Shown here piece by piece: positions 37,830 through 49,791 of a DNA stretch of 64,000 nt. The DNA comes from Schistosoma mansoni. Taxonomy: Eukaryota > Platyhelminthes > Trematoda > Strigeidida > Schistosomatidae. A program made the translations under genes and the position numbers. Numbering within the stretch: the stretch's first letter is position 1; every line of letters begins with the position of its first letter. The notes under the pieces are model-generated. The model worked only from the letters and a program-made list of their open reading frames with translations, made no database searches and was not told where the DNA came from. The stretch spans positions 12,360,675 to 12,424,674 of the forward strand of contig NC_031502.1 of the NCBI RefSeq assembly GCF_000237925.1, given 5' to 3'.

Positions 37830-39075
37830 AGGCTTACGGCCTGTGTTGTTCCTTTTCGACTATGCTTCTGTGAGTGTCTAGTCCATTGAATGAGTCGATT
37901 GAAGGGGAGGACACCACTACTTCAGATAACAGGTCCCAAGAGTTGATGGCTCAGTGTGAGAACCTGTAAACCGCAGATATTTCGTTCGTTCTTGGCCTTT
38001 GTATTCGCCTACTATAAACTTTGAGATGTTCTGATATGATAGGGAAAAAAAGAGGATATAATAATTCCAAAATCATTTCTTGGTGTTCTATACATCAAAA
38101 TTATATCACCTATTAATCTGAGATAGGATAGAGCAGAGTGGTTTAGCTTTTCAAGCCGCTCTTTGTAAAGTACACCCCGGAGTTCTGGAATTACACCGGT
38201 ACCTGCCCTCTGTACCTCTTCCAGGATATCGGAGTCATCTTCTAAACAGAGGCTTCCAACCTGAACGCAGTTTTTAAGATTAGTTCTTACTAATGTTATG
38301 TATACTGTTGTGAACTGAGTAGTATCTAGTTGGGTGAATGTCTTAAAGCGCATAGGGTTCTAAGAAGCTTAGCTGCGACCGCGAGACTATACTAGGGAGT
38401 TCATTTACACACAGTATAAAAAGTAAAGGACCTAGAAAGGCTTCACTGTACACCACTAAATACTGGTTTTCAGGAAGAGCATCTGGAATCTATTCTTATT
38501 TTCTGTCTACGACCTTCCACGAAATCTTTAATCCACTTTAGAAGAGGTCCAGCGATTCCTAGATTCTCTAACCTTGAGAATAGTCTATTATTCAGCCACC
38601 TTATCAAATGTTTTGCTGAAGTCTATGTCGGTAACATTCACTGATTTTCCACTGTCTGGAACCTCTGTCCATTTCTCTCATACCATAAGGAGGTTTCTTG
38701 TGCAAAGTAATACATGTTCTCTGTTTAACAAATTGCTGGTTTCCACGATTTTAGTTATGGTCTTTCTTTTGATTATTTCTTCCAGTATTTCACTAAGACA
38801 CTTGCAAGGGTGACAGGTCTATAGTTTGTTGGAAGTTGTCTTGGTCCTGTTTTATGTATTCGAGTGACAATTGCATCCTTCCAGTCAGTAGGTAACACAC
38901 CTTGGCCAAATGACATATTGAGTATCACAGACAGTGGGGCTGCAATATACTGTGCAATCTGTCTCAAGGTATTGGGGTGTAGTTCATCCGGTCCTGTTGA
39001 TTTTTCTGTATCAAAGTGCTAAAAGCCTTAAGTACACCGATCAAAGTCCACAGTGAGTAGATGGTTTGTTGACTT
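37830..39075 (-). mobile_element. Old CR1-type LINE fragment
   Basis: Pieces of the same kind of RT as in the young LINE at 54.7 kb can be read: STGPDELHP-like text near 38985; LPTDWKDAIVTRIHKTGPRQ and NYRPVTLASVLV at 38773-38967; and the C-terminal TVYITLVRTNLKNCVQVGSL region at 38012-38353. It is frameshifted several times and diverged to roughly half identity at the protein level, so it is an old insertion of a related family. It ends about 400 bases before the kinase gene. Confidence 0.75.
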
Positions 39076-39470
39076 TGTATTTGGGTCTAGTCCTTCGTCT
39101 AGAGGAGACTCTTAAATGAAAACTGTCCCGAAATAGCATAAAAATTCTTAAAAGTTGGTTGTTTTATTAATTTAAGTCTAGTGAACAGGATAAAATGAAT
39201 TAATTGTAATTTCAAAAACTCTGCTGTGAGATATCTATGTCAAGATTAATTTTTTTACAGGTTAAAAAACTATTAACAGAGTTGTTTCGTAAACAATGAA
39301 AGGTTAAGAAAATTTTCTCTTAATATCCTTTAGTGTTTTAATTGTGTTTTCAGGTAGCCACAAGCATATAATTTATTTGTTCAGATAGATCCAGTATAAA
39401 AAAGTAACCTTTTCACGCTTAAGACTTTTTCAAACTTCTCGTGGATATTCGTTTTACATACGGCTGAAGT

Positions 39471-42400
39471 ATGACCGACAATTCCTGTTGTAAATCACTT
39501 ACTAGTGTAAATAACGAACTTATGAGAAAAATTCTTGAAGATAAGGTAGTTGCATTTTGTTTTCCGTTTAACTTGTTTGTTCAGTTTACTTTGGCAACCA
39601 CTTCATTTTCCAATGTTTATCTTGGAGTTTGGGAGGGAAAGAACGTCGTAGTTAAATTCCTTCATGAGAAGCACAAGCCTCTAGCCCAAAAGGAATTATC
39701 ACTTATTTCTCAATTTGAACATGAAAATATCATACACTTGATTGGTGCTGGACCTTCACTTCCATCGGATTGTTCTTTCTTGATCCTTGAGTATGCCAAT
39801 TGTCATTCATTACAAAACGGTAAATTTCAGTGTTAGCATCACTCGATTTTTTTCACTTTTTAATCATTACATTAGAAATACTCAAGGAACAAACCAGATT
39901 TGTCCGCTCTTAACCCCCAATTCTTAGTGTTGTTGTTTTCTCTAATCTGAGTAATTTAGATGCCAATCTTCCATTACCGTTCTGGATATAATCGGCGCCT
40001 ACTTTGAGAGGGAGTAAGCTGTAGTAGCATCACTATACCAACTGCACCAGTTGCAATTCCTTTGAACTCTACGGCCATTTGTTATCTTAGTCATCATTTC
40101 AACCTAGCTTGTCATGTAACCGCAAAATATTTACTTGCGAAAATCTAGAACAGAAAAGATAAGGAATTACGACACTGGTGGGATTAAGAACAAGTAATTG
40201 ATAGGTCAAATATGTTTAGACGAAAATGGAGTAAATACAGCTACTTCTGTAGAGTGAGGTCTTGCCTGTCATCTAGAAGTTCAGACATCGAAACGAAATT
40301 TTCCAAGGATGGTAACTAACAACCATACGCTTCCGCACTTATCTCATATCCAGTCATTGTCTTTACGGAGTAGTGGATTATATTTACTCGACTAACTAGA
40401 AGTGTCTTCAATTTCACATTTACTTCTACTGATATCATATCTCGCGGTCTGTGGTTCTGCATGTAGTTATTTTAGTTTGTGTAAGCTTGTGACCAAGAGC
40501 TAATCTTTTTTATTTGCTACAACTTCATTCCTCTAAGGTATCAATTTCACAGAGGTTCTACTGAAGACAAATTCAAATGCCCTGGTACGGCTGAGGGTTA
40601 GGAAAGTTAGCTCTCCCTCTCGAAGTGTTCCCACATGGCCACGCATATACAATCACTGCCAGGGACGTCCTACTCAATGCCTTCTCGCGACGTGGGGTGT
40701 TGCTTACGAAATTGAGAGGACAAAAAGCGAATGTCCGGAGCTTTAACTGGTCGGTGGGTACGGAGGATTCACTTACGGGAGTTGGGAAACCCTGATTCCA
40801 AACCAATGGTGCACATGGGCTCCAGGACCCTCAGGCAAAAAAATTGCGTGTGAATCTATTGTTGGTCGCCGGATACTATGGGACCGCATCTCCTTACGTT
40901 GCTCCACTGCCTTGTGGATTAGACCTTTAGGTCAAAGGCTCAGGTTGTGGCCCCCCAAGAAAACCACCTGCTTTGGTTTGGGCACCCGGGCCGTATTCCA
41001 GCCCTCACATAAATCGAATGACGAAGTTTGGCGCATACATATTTGGTACCTCCTTGTACCAATCTTTGTGTTTAAATCAATAAACTTGGTACAAATAAAA
41101 GGTACCTCAAATCAACCAAATAACTAATGGGCATGTGGTGTATAAAAGTTTTGAAACCACACAGATCATTTTTAATAATACCAGTCGCTCGTTATAGTTC
41201 AAAGCTCATAGTCGTGTTTTATTTATTTTTGATAACTGGGTCCTCGTATTTATTTTCCATCCTTATTTAGATCATCTACTCTTACAACATTAATAAAGGA
41301 CGTTTATGATCACTGGTTAAATTCCTTTAAAATTTCTTAGACCTATCATTCTATGGGTACTCAGCTCATGATTACGTAGTTTTGCCAGATGTATGAGTTG
41401 CACACAGAAGTCAAATGACGCTCATAGATTGATAAAGACATCCTTTTTATCCCACTTATCCAGATTTTTCTCTTAAATCACATCTATGCTTAATATCTTT
41501 TATTGCCACTAATACTGTTACTACCTCTACTACTTGGTAGTTTTATTTAGCTATGCATCTTGTGTATAGCGAATTGAATTGACCAACACATGGCGGGGGT
41601 GTTGTTTACGAAATTGAGAGGACGAAAAGCGAATGTCCGGCGCTTTAAGCGGGTTGGTGGATGTGGAGGATCCACCTAGGGGAGTTGGAAAACCCTGATT
41701 CCAAACCAATGGTGCACATGGGCTCCAGTATCCCGAGGGAACAAATGGCGTACGAATCAATCGTTGATCACCGGCTACCATGGGACTGCATCTCCTCACG
41801 ATGCTCCACTGCCTTGTGGATCAGATCTTTCGGTCAAAGGCTCCGGGTGTGGGCCCCTAAGAAAACCACCTGCTTCAGTTTGGGCACCTGGGCAGTATCA
41901 CAGCCCTCAAGCAAATCGAATATGATTTGTGAGGCGCATATGTATCTGGTGCTTCCTTGTACCAATATTTATGTGTTTAAATAAATAAATAAATAAATAA
42001 AACACATGTACCAGGTCGTCCGTTGAGTATAACTAACTGATTGACTAGCTTTGTAGATTATCGCAATTACTCAAATTCCTCCTACCCCATAATGTCTTCA
42101 CCCCTGAGCTTGGGTATGAAGTTCATAAATAAAGCCTTAGTAATTAATACACCAAAACAGGAATATTTCTGTTTTAAACCTAACATTTTATGTTCAGATG
42201 TAACTTTTTTGAGGTTAATTCCGAACTTACTCTATAATTTTTGGATAAACACTGTAAATTAGGGAGTTGATAGAGACATTTTTAATAAGACACTGACAAA
42301 ACCTCACCTATGAACTTCGAAACCCCTTCAAACCACTGTTCTGATTATTTTTTGCGTAACCTAATTATTTATCAGGATCCATTTGCGACAAAAAAGTAAA

Positions 42401-45400
42401 ACTCCCACTATTTGAGGCAATCAGAGTTTCATGTCGTTTCAAAATCACTAGTTGGGTGCCTGAAAATAGATCCTGGGCTAATAGTTTCTTAATTCACCTG
42501 GTGACGTGACCACAGCGGCCGAGGAACAGCTACTTGAGGCTTTTTTGTGAGTGGCTTTCGATGTATTGACTCTATATTTTAAACACTTACTGCCGACACT
42601 GGAAATTCGTGGCACAAAGTGAGGCGTAATATTTTTAGGATCAACCTTTCCTAACTCCTCCATCGTAAGAAGGTAGTATTACTGCGTATAGTGATCATTC
42701 GTGGGAAACACTCCAGTGCAATTGCCAGTACGATTTCACCATCGAACCTTAAATTTGCTGCCTTTGGTCTTACCCCTGACATGTTTGAACCTCAAGGAAA
42801 AAGTATTCCACCTAACGTAGTTCGATTTTAGCGTCACCAACAAGATCAACCACAACGTCGAAATAGCGGACACCATCAATAGGAAACGTGGCACTTTACA
42901 TTCTTAAAAAGTGTATTGTAGTTTAAGTTTATTCCCACTGACTGAAGTTTGCTCTATTTAGCCAGGATATTGTATTTGAAGTGTATAGAGTGATTAGTCT
43001 TGCAAACTGAGTCATACCAGGCACAAACTTGATTTCGTTGTATTGTTTTAAAATCCCATACAGTCTTTAATCTAGTCAAAAATCTCGACCATTCATACTG
43101 TGTTCTTGATTAGTCAGTCAGCCAAATGTCAATCATAGCCATGTAAGTATCTCAGTCACAGAATTACTAAACGTTACTTATGGTTTCATGTTGTCACATT
43201 TCGTGTAATCGTTTGAGAAGTTGAAAAACCACTTTCTGTACTTTTTTATGTATTATTTCACATTCATGTGATTTAAACCATCCTACATCCATTGTTCGTT
43301 TCTACAGAAAATTTGAACCCATTAAATCTTAACAGACTAAGTGAAATTAGTCCATAATTGCAGGATGTTTTTGCACCTGAAAGGTACTCGTAGTTTAAAA
43401 CGTTTCCACTGAAGCCCAATCTGCTGAGTTAGCACCTTCCACAGTTTCTCACTAGTGCATTGTAGTCTATAATCATTTTACCCGTCGTAATGTGTAATAC
43501 TGACTTTATATGTGCCTGAGTTAAGTTGTTGGAGCTCATAGGCAAGGACTATTGTTCACATATATAGATTCACCCGAAAAGCCAGTGCTTTAAGTGCGTA
43601 ATTCTTCAGGTTTTAAAACTTACCCTCTGTCGACAATGAACAGAATTTAATTTTGGATTCTTGAAGCATCATATCAAGTTGTTGTAGCGTGCACGCCTAT
43701 TAGTCCCATCTCAAGATCATCATTAGCTGCCTCTGTGTCAAAAAAGGGTATTCAGAAAATTAAATGGTGATTCAGACAGTTTGAAATATTCAAAACTTAC
43801 TAATAGTCTACTCTTGTGTGCTGGAACTTGGTAATTTCGTTCCTCAGCGGACTCTTGAAACATTGTGTGTTTATATGTTTCAGGTTTCTCGTTCACATAC
43901 AGTGTTTCATTTTAAACTCCTTAGTAAATACATTCCAGTCTAACCGCAATAAAGTAGTCCGTCACACCAAATAAAATCTCCATTTCATAAATGTAATTTC
44001 GTGAGTATGTTACAGAAAGGAAAAGAAGTCCCAAGAACTAGGCGGACCTCATAAATAATTTGTATACTCTTATTTACCAATTAAAAGTGGTTTATGTACT
44101 CGGCTTTAAACTACGTTGTTTACATAAAGGTTATTGTTATTATCTGGCTGTTTAAATTAAAGTAGATGGGGTAGACCTGAAACCTATTGGTTAAAAGTCA
44201 AGGCTTTTGCTAGTCAGCTATCACTCCGAATTCTGTCGCGTCTTCATCAAGTGTCAAGATCTTTATGTTCACCGAGATCTGTGCTGTGAATTTTTTTTAA
44301 CCACTAAACTTATAAAATCAAATTGTTTTATTTTGCTATTTAGTTTTGTATGACTTCCCTGGAGTTCATTATAACCTGGTCAATACTTTGAATTGGATAT
44401 TGCAAATCAGTCGCGCTTCAGACTATTTACATCATTCATGTTCCCCCCCGGTTATACATGCAGATATAAAACCGTCCAATATTTTAGGTTTTGATAGATT
44501 GCGTTTAGTTAAATTAGGTGATTTTGGATCATCTAGAACTAATTTATCTGACGAACCTTCCGTATTTGGAACTCTGTGTTATATGGCCCCAGAACTATGG
44601 ACAGTTCGAAGTGGTAAGTAAATATGATTTTCTGCATTTATCACTAATAATGAATCCTACTGATTTCCCCTAACCTATGTAAGTTTATTCACCATATCAT
44701 ATGGTTAACATAGAAACAGTTTATATAAAATGTAAAACTTTCCTCACCCTTATCAGTAGATTTATTGTCGTGAAAATGCGGATAAATTTCTATAAGTCAG
44801 AAAACGTTAACTATTAACTAAAATGATAATAAATAAACTTATTTTTTAAGCGAACATGATACATCTAGACTTATTAAAAATGTTTTTTGGTTTAATATTT
44901 GTCTTGGATTTCTGTGTCACGTAAAACTATCACTACTTTCATTTACTCATCCACACTTATTTTTTTCGGTTTTACCTCGCCAACAAATATATTCAGGTGA
45001 AAAATTACCGTACTCAGAAAAATCTGATGTCTACAGTTTAACAGTTACATTTTGGGAATTTCTAGCTCGTGAACCTCCAAATAAAATCCTGAAAAGACGT
45101 GATGTAGCAGACAAGTTTTGGTCTTCTATTACTCAGCGACCACCTACATTAGCTGGGTGTCCTGAACTACTAAGCATCATTATTGAGAGGTAAGTTGTCC
45201 TTCTTATTCCTGGACGGGAAAACTCACGTATAATGACTTTCAAACTAATAGATTTTAGTGTGTTACGATTGACAGAATCAGTTATAGTATGAAGTATAAG
45301 CAAGTTAGTTAATTTAGCAAGAAAATACCTAAAAATTATAAGGCTTCACTGGGAAAAGCTAGTGCGACGCCGAACAAAACAAATTCCTGTTTTATATTGG

Positions 45401-47589
45401 AGCTTGTATGATCGTGCCGTTTTATTATCTAATCCGAATATTGATTGGCTCGTCTGTAATCCCGTGTAGGACTGATGATCTATAGCAACGATTTATAGAT
45501 CAACGTGAAGTTTAGAAATAGGCAAATATAAGAATACAAAGATCCAAGCGTCTACTAAGCATACAAAAGTATAAGTAATAATCCTTCGTATGATAGCCTC
45601 AAAAGTTATATTTTCACGCTACTCGCCCCGTTATTTCGAAACCGAGTAGTGTTTGTCTAGATATTTTAGTTTCTAATTAAGAAGGATCATATCAATGTAT
45701 GTGATTCAGGAACTAGTTGATGGGATGTAGTTGCAACTAAAAATACTAGTAACAGTCACTGTTCTGTGATGCTGATGTAGATATTTTAGTTCATTTAACA
45801 ACTTGGCAAACTTTTGATAACTAAGGTATGTTATGCATACCTTCCACATAAGCTATCTAATTCTTAAAGCACTTAATAATAGTGTGGCTTAAAGCTGAGT
45901 TCATAAACTTCACTTGGTAAACTGTTTATAAAGCTACACTAAATCATGTTAGTAGTAATCAAAACATCGCCTAGAAAAAGGTATGATGGTAACTGTGTTC
46001 TTAGACATTAAAGATACAACATCCAGAGAAGCAATCTGCTTTCGCCGAATTCCTCACCAAGTTGTACAGTCGTATATACATAGTAGAAGGAAAAGAAAGA
46101 GAAAAGGCTCAACTCTGTACCTGCTTCTGTGAGGCAAGGTGCATAAACAGTCAGCGTCCGCTTTCAACATTAATAGTCAAAGCTGGGTCTTACAACAACC
46201 AGAGCAAGTCAATTCGACATTTTATCCTCGGACACTTAGTAAACTGTTACCACTCAACTGAGTCATATGTTGTTTATAGAATCCTTCCAAATCTACCAAG
46301 ACTTCGTATCCAACTCCTTAAAACAGTAGACGTTCCTTCTATCCGTGGGATGAAGTCTGAAGTTTGTGTACAACAAACATGTCTTCTTTTTGTTTTTATT
46401 GTGGCCTTAATCTGTTATTTTCATTTAATTGATTTTCCATTCGAAAATACTACCCTTTCTCCAATTAGTTCTCATACCTCTATGATTTTATTCGAAATCG
46501 TTTCTGACATCACTTCACTTTCACTAATACCTTCAATTGTTGTGACAAAAACGTCCTATCTTACCTCATTCACACTATCATCCAATATGATTACGTTTTC
46601 ACCCCTTTATTTGTGCTAATTCTGCGGAAGATACACATCCGCTCACTGTTATCATTTACACTATATAACGTAGTATTCAAATCTTTATATTACATTATCA
46701 TGTTTATTCATTGTTCGTGTTTCCTCAGAGAGTTGAGCATTGACAAGATTGCTTTTCAGAATATCTTCACGTAGTTTTGTTTAAAATTCTTTTCGATTAA
46801 TAGGATCTCCGAATTTCATCACTTAAGTAGAATATTAGCGTCTGGACTTCGAGCTACTACTTCATGCCTTGCAAAAGTGTTAGTCATTACCTTACTCAGC
46901 TAGTAGAATCTACCTGTCATTCCTAAAGTAATGAACTAGAAATATTCAAAGTGCTTTAGAATAGTTAATAAATTGCTCTAACTGTAAATGACCTTTTTCA
47001 TTACTTCGCTTTTCAGAGCGATGAATTAAGGTACGAAATGTTGATATAGGCACAGAAATTTTAATTGGTTTCTGCGAAGTTTATTCTTATATTTTTATAT
47101 GGAGCCCATCATATCTTTACACCAAACGTACTTTTGGTTTAGAGAAACGTTTGCATATACACCTTAGCTCCCTTTAATAATCTTTCCCTAATTAGTCAAT
47201 AATGTCACCTCAGACTTGCTACAGTATCTTTACTTATGATGTCTTTACAGAAACCTATATAGATGACGTTTTGCTCAAGCGTGTGCAATGCAAAGGAGCC
47301 ATCTCGGGGCCACAATTATTTGAAAGATCGCTTGCTATGTATGTTTTTACTTCATAGAGTTTACTCGTTATAATAAGATATCGATCTACTTTATTTCGGA
47401 ACTAAGTTTTCTTACTTTTGACCCTTCTCTTTTTTCAGTGGTTGGGCTGTAAATCCCATGGTGCGACCTACAATGTTCCAACTGAGCAAATGTTTGACTC
47501 CTATAATCGAACAAATATTTCCAATAGATAGCATTATCCAGGGTATTGATATCCCTGATGACTGTTTAAACTTTTTAAAGAAATTGTAG
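39471..47589 (+). CDS. TAK1-like protein kinase, five exons
   Basis: Exons joined by GT-AG sites with agreeing phases: 39471-39545, 39585-39819, 44344-44613, 44997-45189, 47439-47589, giving 307 residues. The spliced protein is almost only a kinase domain close to TAK1/MAP3K7, which relays stress and immune signals to MKKs. Seen: beta-3 Lys49 (VVVKF), alpha-C Glu62, HSLQNVLYD after the hinge, VIHADIKPSNIL with catalytic Asp144, DFG 163-165, MAPEL at 184-188, SEKSDVYS and RPPTLAGCPELL. Oddities: the glycine loop reads TTSFSNVYLG, so its first glycines are missing, and HRD is HAD. The TAB-binding C-terminus of TAK1 (579 residues in human) is absent. It may be a divergent TAK1-like paralogue or a weak kinase. 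Intron 1 is only 39 bases and in frame. Intron 2 (4.5 kb) carries repeats. Confidence 0.85.
39546..39584 (+). other. 39-base intron of the kinase gene
   Basis: GTAGTTGC to TTGTTCAG with a strong pyrimidine tract. It is a multiple of three without a stop, so retention would insert 13 residues (VVAFCFPFNLFVQ) just before the nucleotide-binding loop. Very short introns near the 5' end are typical of schistosome genes. Confidence 0.8.
40570..41105 (+). mobile_element. Dispersed retroposon, copy 1
   Basis: Aligns with 41590-42001 over its 3' 400 bases (for example GGTGCACATGGGCTCCAG, AAGAAAACCACCTGCTT and CTTGTACCAATCTTTGTGTT). It has about 120 more bases at the 5' end. Variable 5' ends with a common 3' end point to target-primed retroposition. 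The tail is TTTAAATCAATAAA. It lies in kinase intron 2. Family name not known to me. Confidence 0.75.
41590..42001 (+). mobile_element. Dispersed retroposon, copy 2, with (AAAT)n tail
   Basis: Same family and orientation as 40570-41105, 5'-truncated, ending in TTTAAATAAATAAATAAATA at 41978-42001. The tail of short AAAT units is typical of LINE-driven insertion. The open frame inside (41661-41984) is shared in part with copy 1 but is not a known protein. Confidence 0.75.
42365..42663 (-). CDS. Possible small nested gene with short introns
   Basis: On the minus strand inside kinase intron 2. Exon 42498-42663 starts at ATG and ends CCAG|GTGAAT. A 38-base intron (42460-42497, ending ATTTTCAG) leads to exon 42365-42459, whose phase fits and which ends in TAA: 86 residues. 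A second inner intron of 36 bases (42555-42590, GTAAGT...AAAG) is possible and keeps the frame. The C-terminus reads TQLVILKRHETLIASNSGSF. Upstream, 42664-42900 also has coding-like frames (YFDVVVDLVGDAKIELR, then VRPKAANLRFDGEIVLAIAL across a possible 41-base intron), so the gene may be longer. No family recognised. Chance or an old element cannot be excluded. Confidence 0.35.
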
Positions 47590-49791
47590 CATATTGCACT
47601 TTAAGAGTGTATATAGTTCGAGACAGTGTTCCCTGTTTCCTTAAACTTCTGAGTACATGTGAAGTAATCTTACAGTATCCATTTGGTTAGCCGTGCCTAA
47701 TAGTAGTTCACACTACAAATGTTTGTCATTCGAAGACTTCACTAACTTTGTAGTTCCATTCCAATATTTGTACTTTTAATATTCTGTGTTGTGCAAATTA
47801 TTTTTTTATTCTTAACCCAAGTTGACTTTCTATACTACTAACCGGTTTAGGTCAATTATGTTTAGTTGAATTAAAAACCAGCTTATCAAGCGTTCCACCA
47901 CTAGAACTATAACTGCCCACTTGGAGATTCATTTGGTTTCGAATACTTATCTTCTTGTATATATGAACTATACCTCATTTGCGCTATTTTAACAGGTCTC
48001 AGTTAAACCTAACTAAACTCGTTTATATCTCAGCTATCATTTTCCGATTACGAGGAAATTTATATCCTGACTAGATTTTCGCCGCATTATAAAGTTTCTG
48101 TAGCTCACCGTGAACATATTTTTAGTTATCTAATTAAAAGATTTAATATGACGAACTAGTAGAATGTGTAGTCAAACTAAGTTACATTAGCCTAGTTTGC
48201 GACACCAAGCAGGAGAGAGAACCGCAGAATAAAAAAAGAGTTTACTTCATTGTGAATAATCTGCATTATCCCTCTTTAAAGTTTCGGAACCGCCTCCTAT
48301 CATTTTAACTATACTGTTCGACCTAGTCCTGGAGATACTGAATCCCCAAACACTAAATTTAAGAGTAAATCAATCTCAAAATTCTTTAAGAAGAAATTCG
48401 TTCCTTGACTTTCAGTTTGCGTTCATCTGCATCGCTTTATTCAATGTGCAATCAGTTAACCGATTTCAAGGCATTTTCATTGTATTAATAAATTTACTGC
48501 GGTTTTGTGCAAATTGACGATTACCCAATTAGGTAAATTTTTGAAATGGATGGCTGAATTAATTAATATGTGTGATTGAGTAGACTTGAATGTAATTTGA
48601 TTCTCCTGAGATACCCATCAATACATATTCTTTACAATACTCCCCTACTGTCTTATCAGAGGTCCTAACACTACAAGTTTCCATCCGAAAAAACTGAGTA
48701 GTGTCTTACACAACTCACTCTTGAACATTGTGAACAATAGTTGCACATATACCCCACGGCACTATTGTCTTCATTATTGTATATCTAAGTGTGAACTCAA
48801 TTACCATCGAGCAATAGTAACGCTCCTTACTTTTTCTGCTTTGATTTGGATACATCCTCGCTTCTCGCTGACCTAACAACGTATTTCGGATCCTAAGTTA
48901 ACAATACCAGCAGCTTTTTGATAGAAAGCTGCAAATTTAACGTCTGATAGTGAAACTGTAGTGTTGACTGTACACAAGAAAGGCAACAGTACTAAGTATC
49001 GTATAGATCATCATCACTAAAGATGACCTATTTCCAAGTAACGATTAACCCTAAAATGATAGACACAGTTCACTCTTTAGATATCTGAGGACTTGTAAGA
49101 AACTGCTTCTAGTCTTACAAATAGACCTTGTTAGACTATATCTCTTCCACTTGAGTGAGTCCGTAAACTGCTACTGGAAACATGTCGGACAATTTCAACG
49201 AAGAGTCCCAGTGATTATACCATCGATAAGCAATTGGCACTCAATATGCATTTGAAACTGTCACTAGTTGCAAATAAGAAATGCTTAAAAACAAGTTATT
49301 AATTATTTCGTAAATAATGATAGGACCATGTACAGTTAAATTCCTCTTGACTTATTAATCTCCACCTAATCTCTTTCAAGATAGCTTACACTTTCCTTTG
49401 CTGACCAAAGAAAACCATGACTACTCATAAGTATTTTATTTGGAATGCTTACCAACACTGTATATGTAGTTGTTAGTTTATTATGGAATAACAAGCTTTA
49501 CTAGGTGCTGTCCAACTGATAAATAAGTTGATCAAGTGTTAAGTATGACGACACTAAAATCATCAGACTATAATTTGTTTATACTTGTATCAGCCTTAAT
49601 AATTCCAGAAAACAAATGAAAAGCACAATTGAAGGGTAGTTATATTTTGAAGGCAGTCAAAAACGATAACTAAAAGCTTTGGCCGAACGACTATATCTAC
49701 TTACACATAACAGATTCCAATAGTTTTCAGATCACTTGTGAAAATAAAATACACAATATGTACAGTTTGGAAAATCACCGTTTGCAAAGAT
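47590..49791. other. Region between the two convergent genes
   Basis: Downstream flanks of the kinase (+) and LENG1 (-) genes. A 43-codon K/S-rich frame at 48280-48408 after a weak AAAG acceptor could be a stray terminal exon. Otherwise nothing is seen. Confidence 0.45.

Noticed and set aside
41661-41984. 107-codon frame in the second dispersed retroposon
   Set aside because: Partly shared with copy 1 but with no known domain. Part of the repeat, not a host gene.
46062-46619. 185-codon plus frame in kinase intron 4
   Set aside because: Starts without ATG and has low-complexity S/T/I content after 46400. The preceding VFLDIK text hints at an ancient RT, but the rest does not support it.
48280-48408. 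43-codon K/S-rich frame ending FFKKKFVP
   Set aside because: Only a weak acceptor and no partner exon; may be chance.
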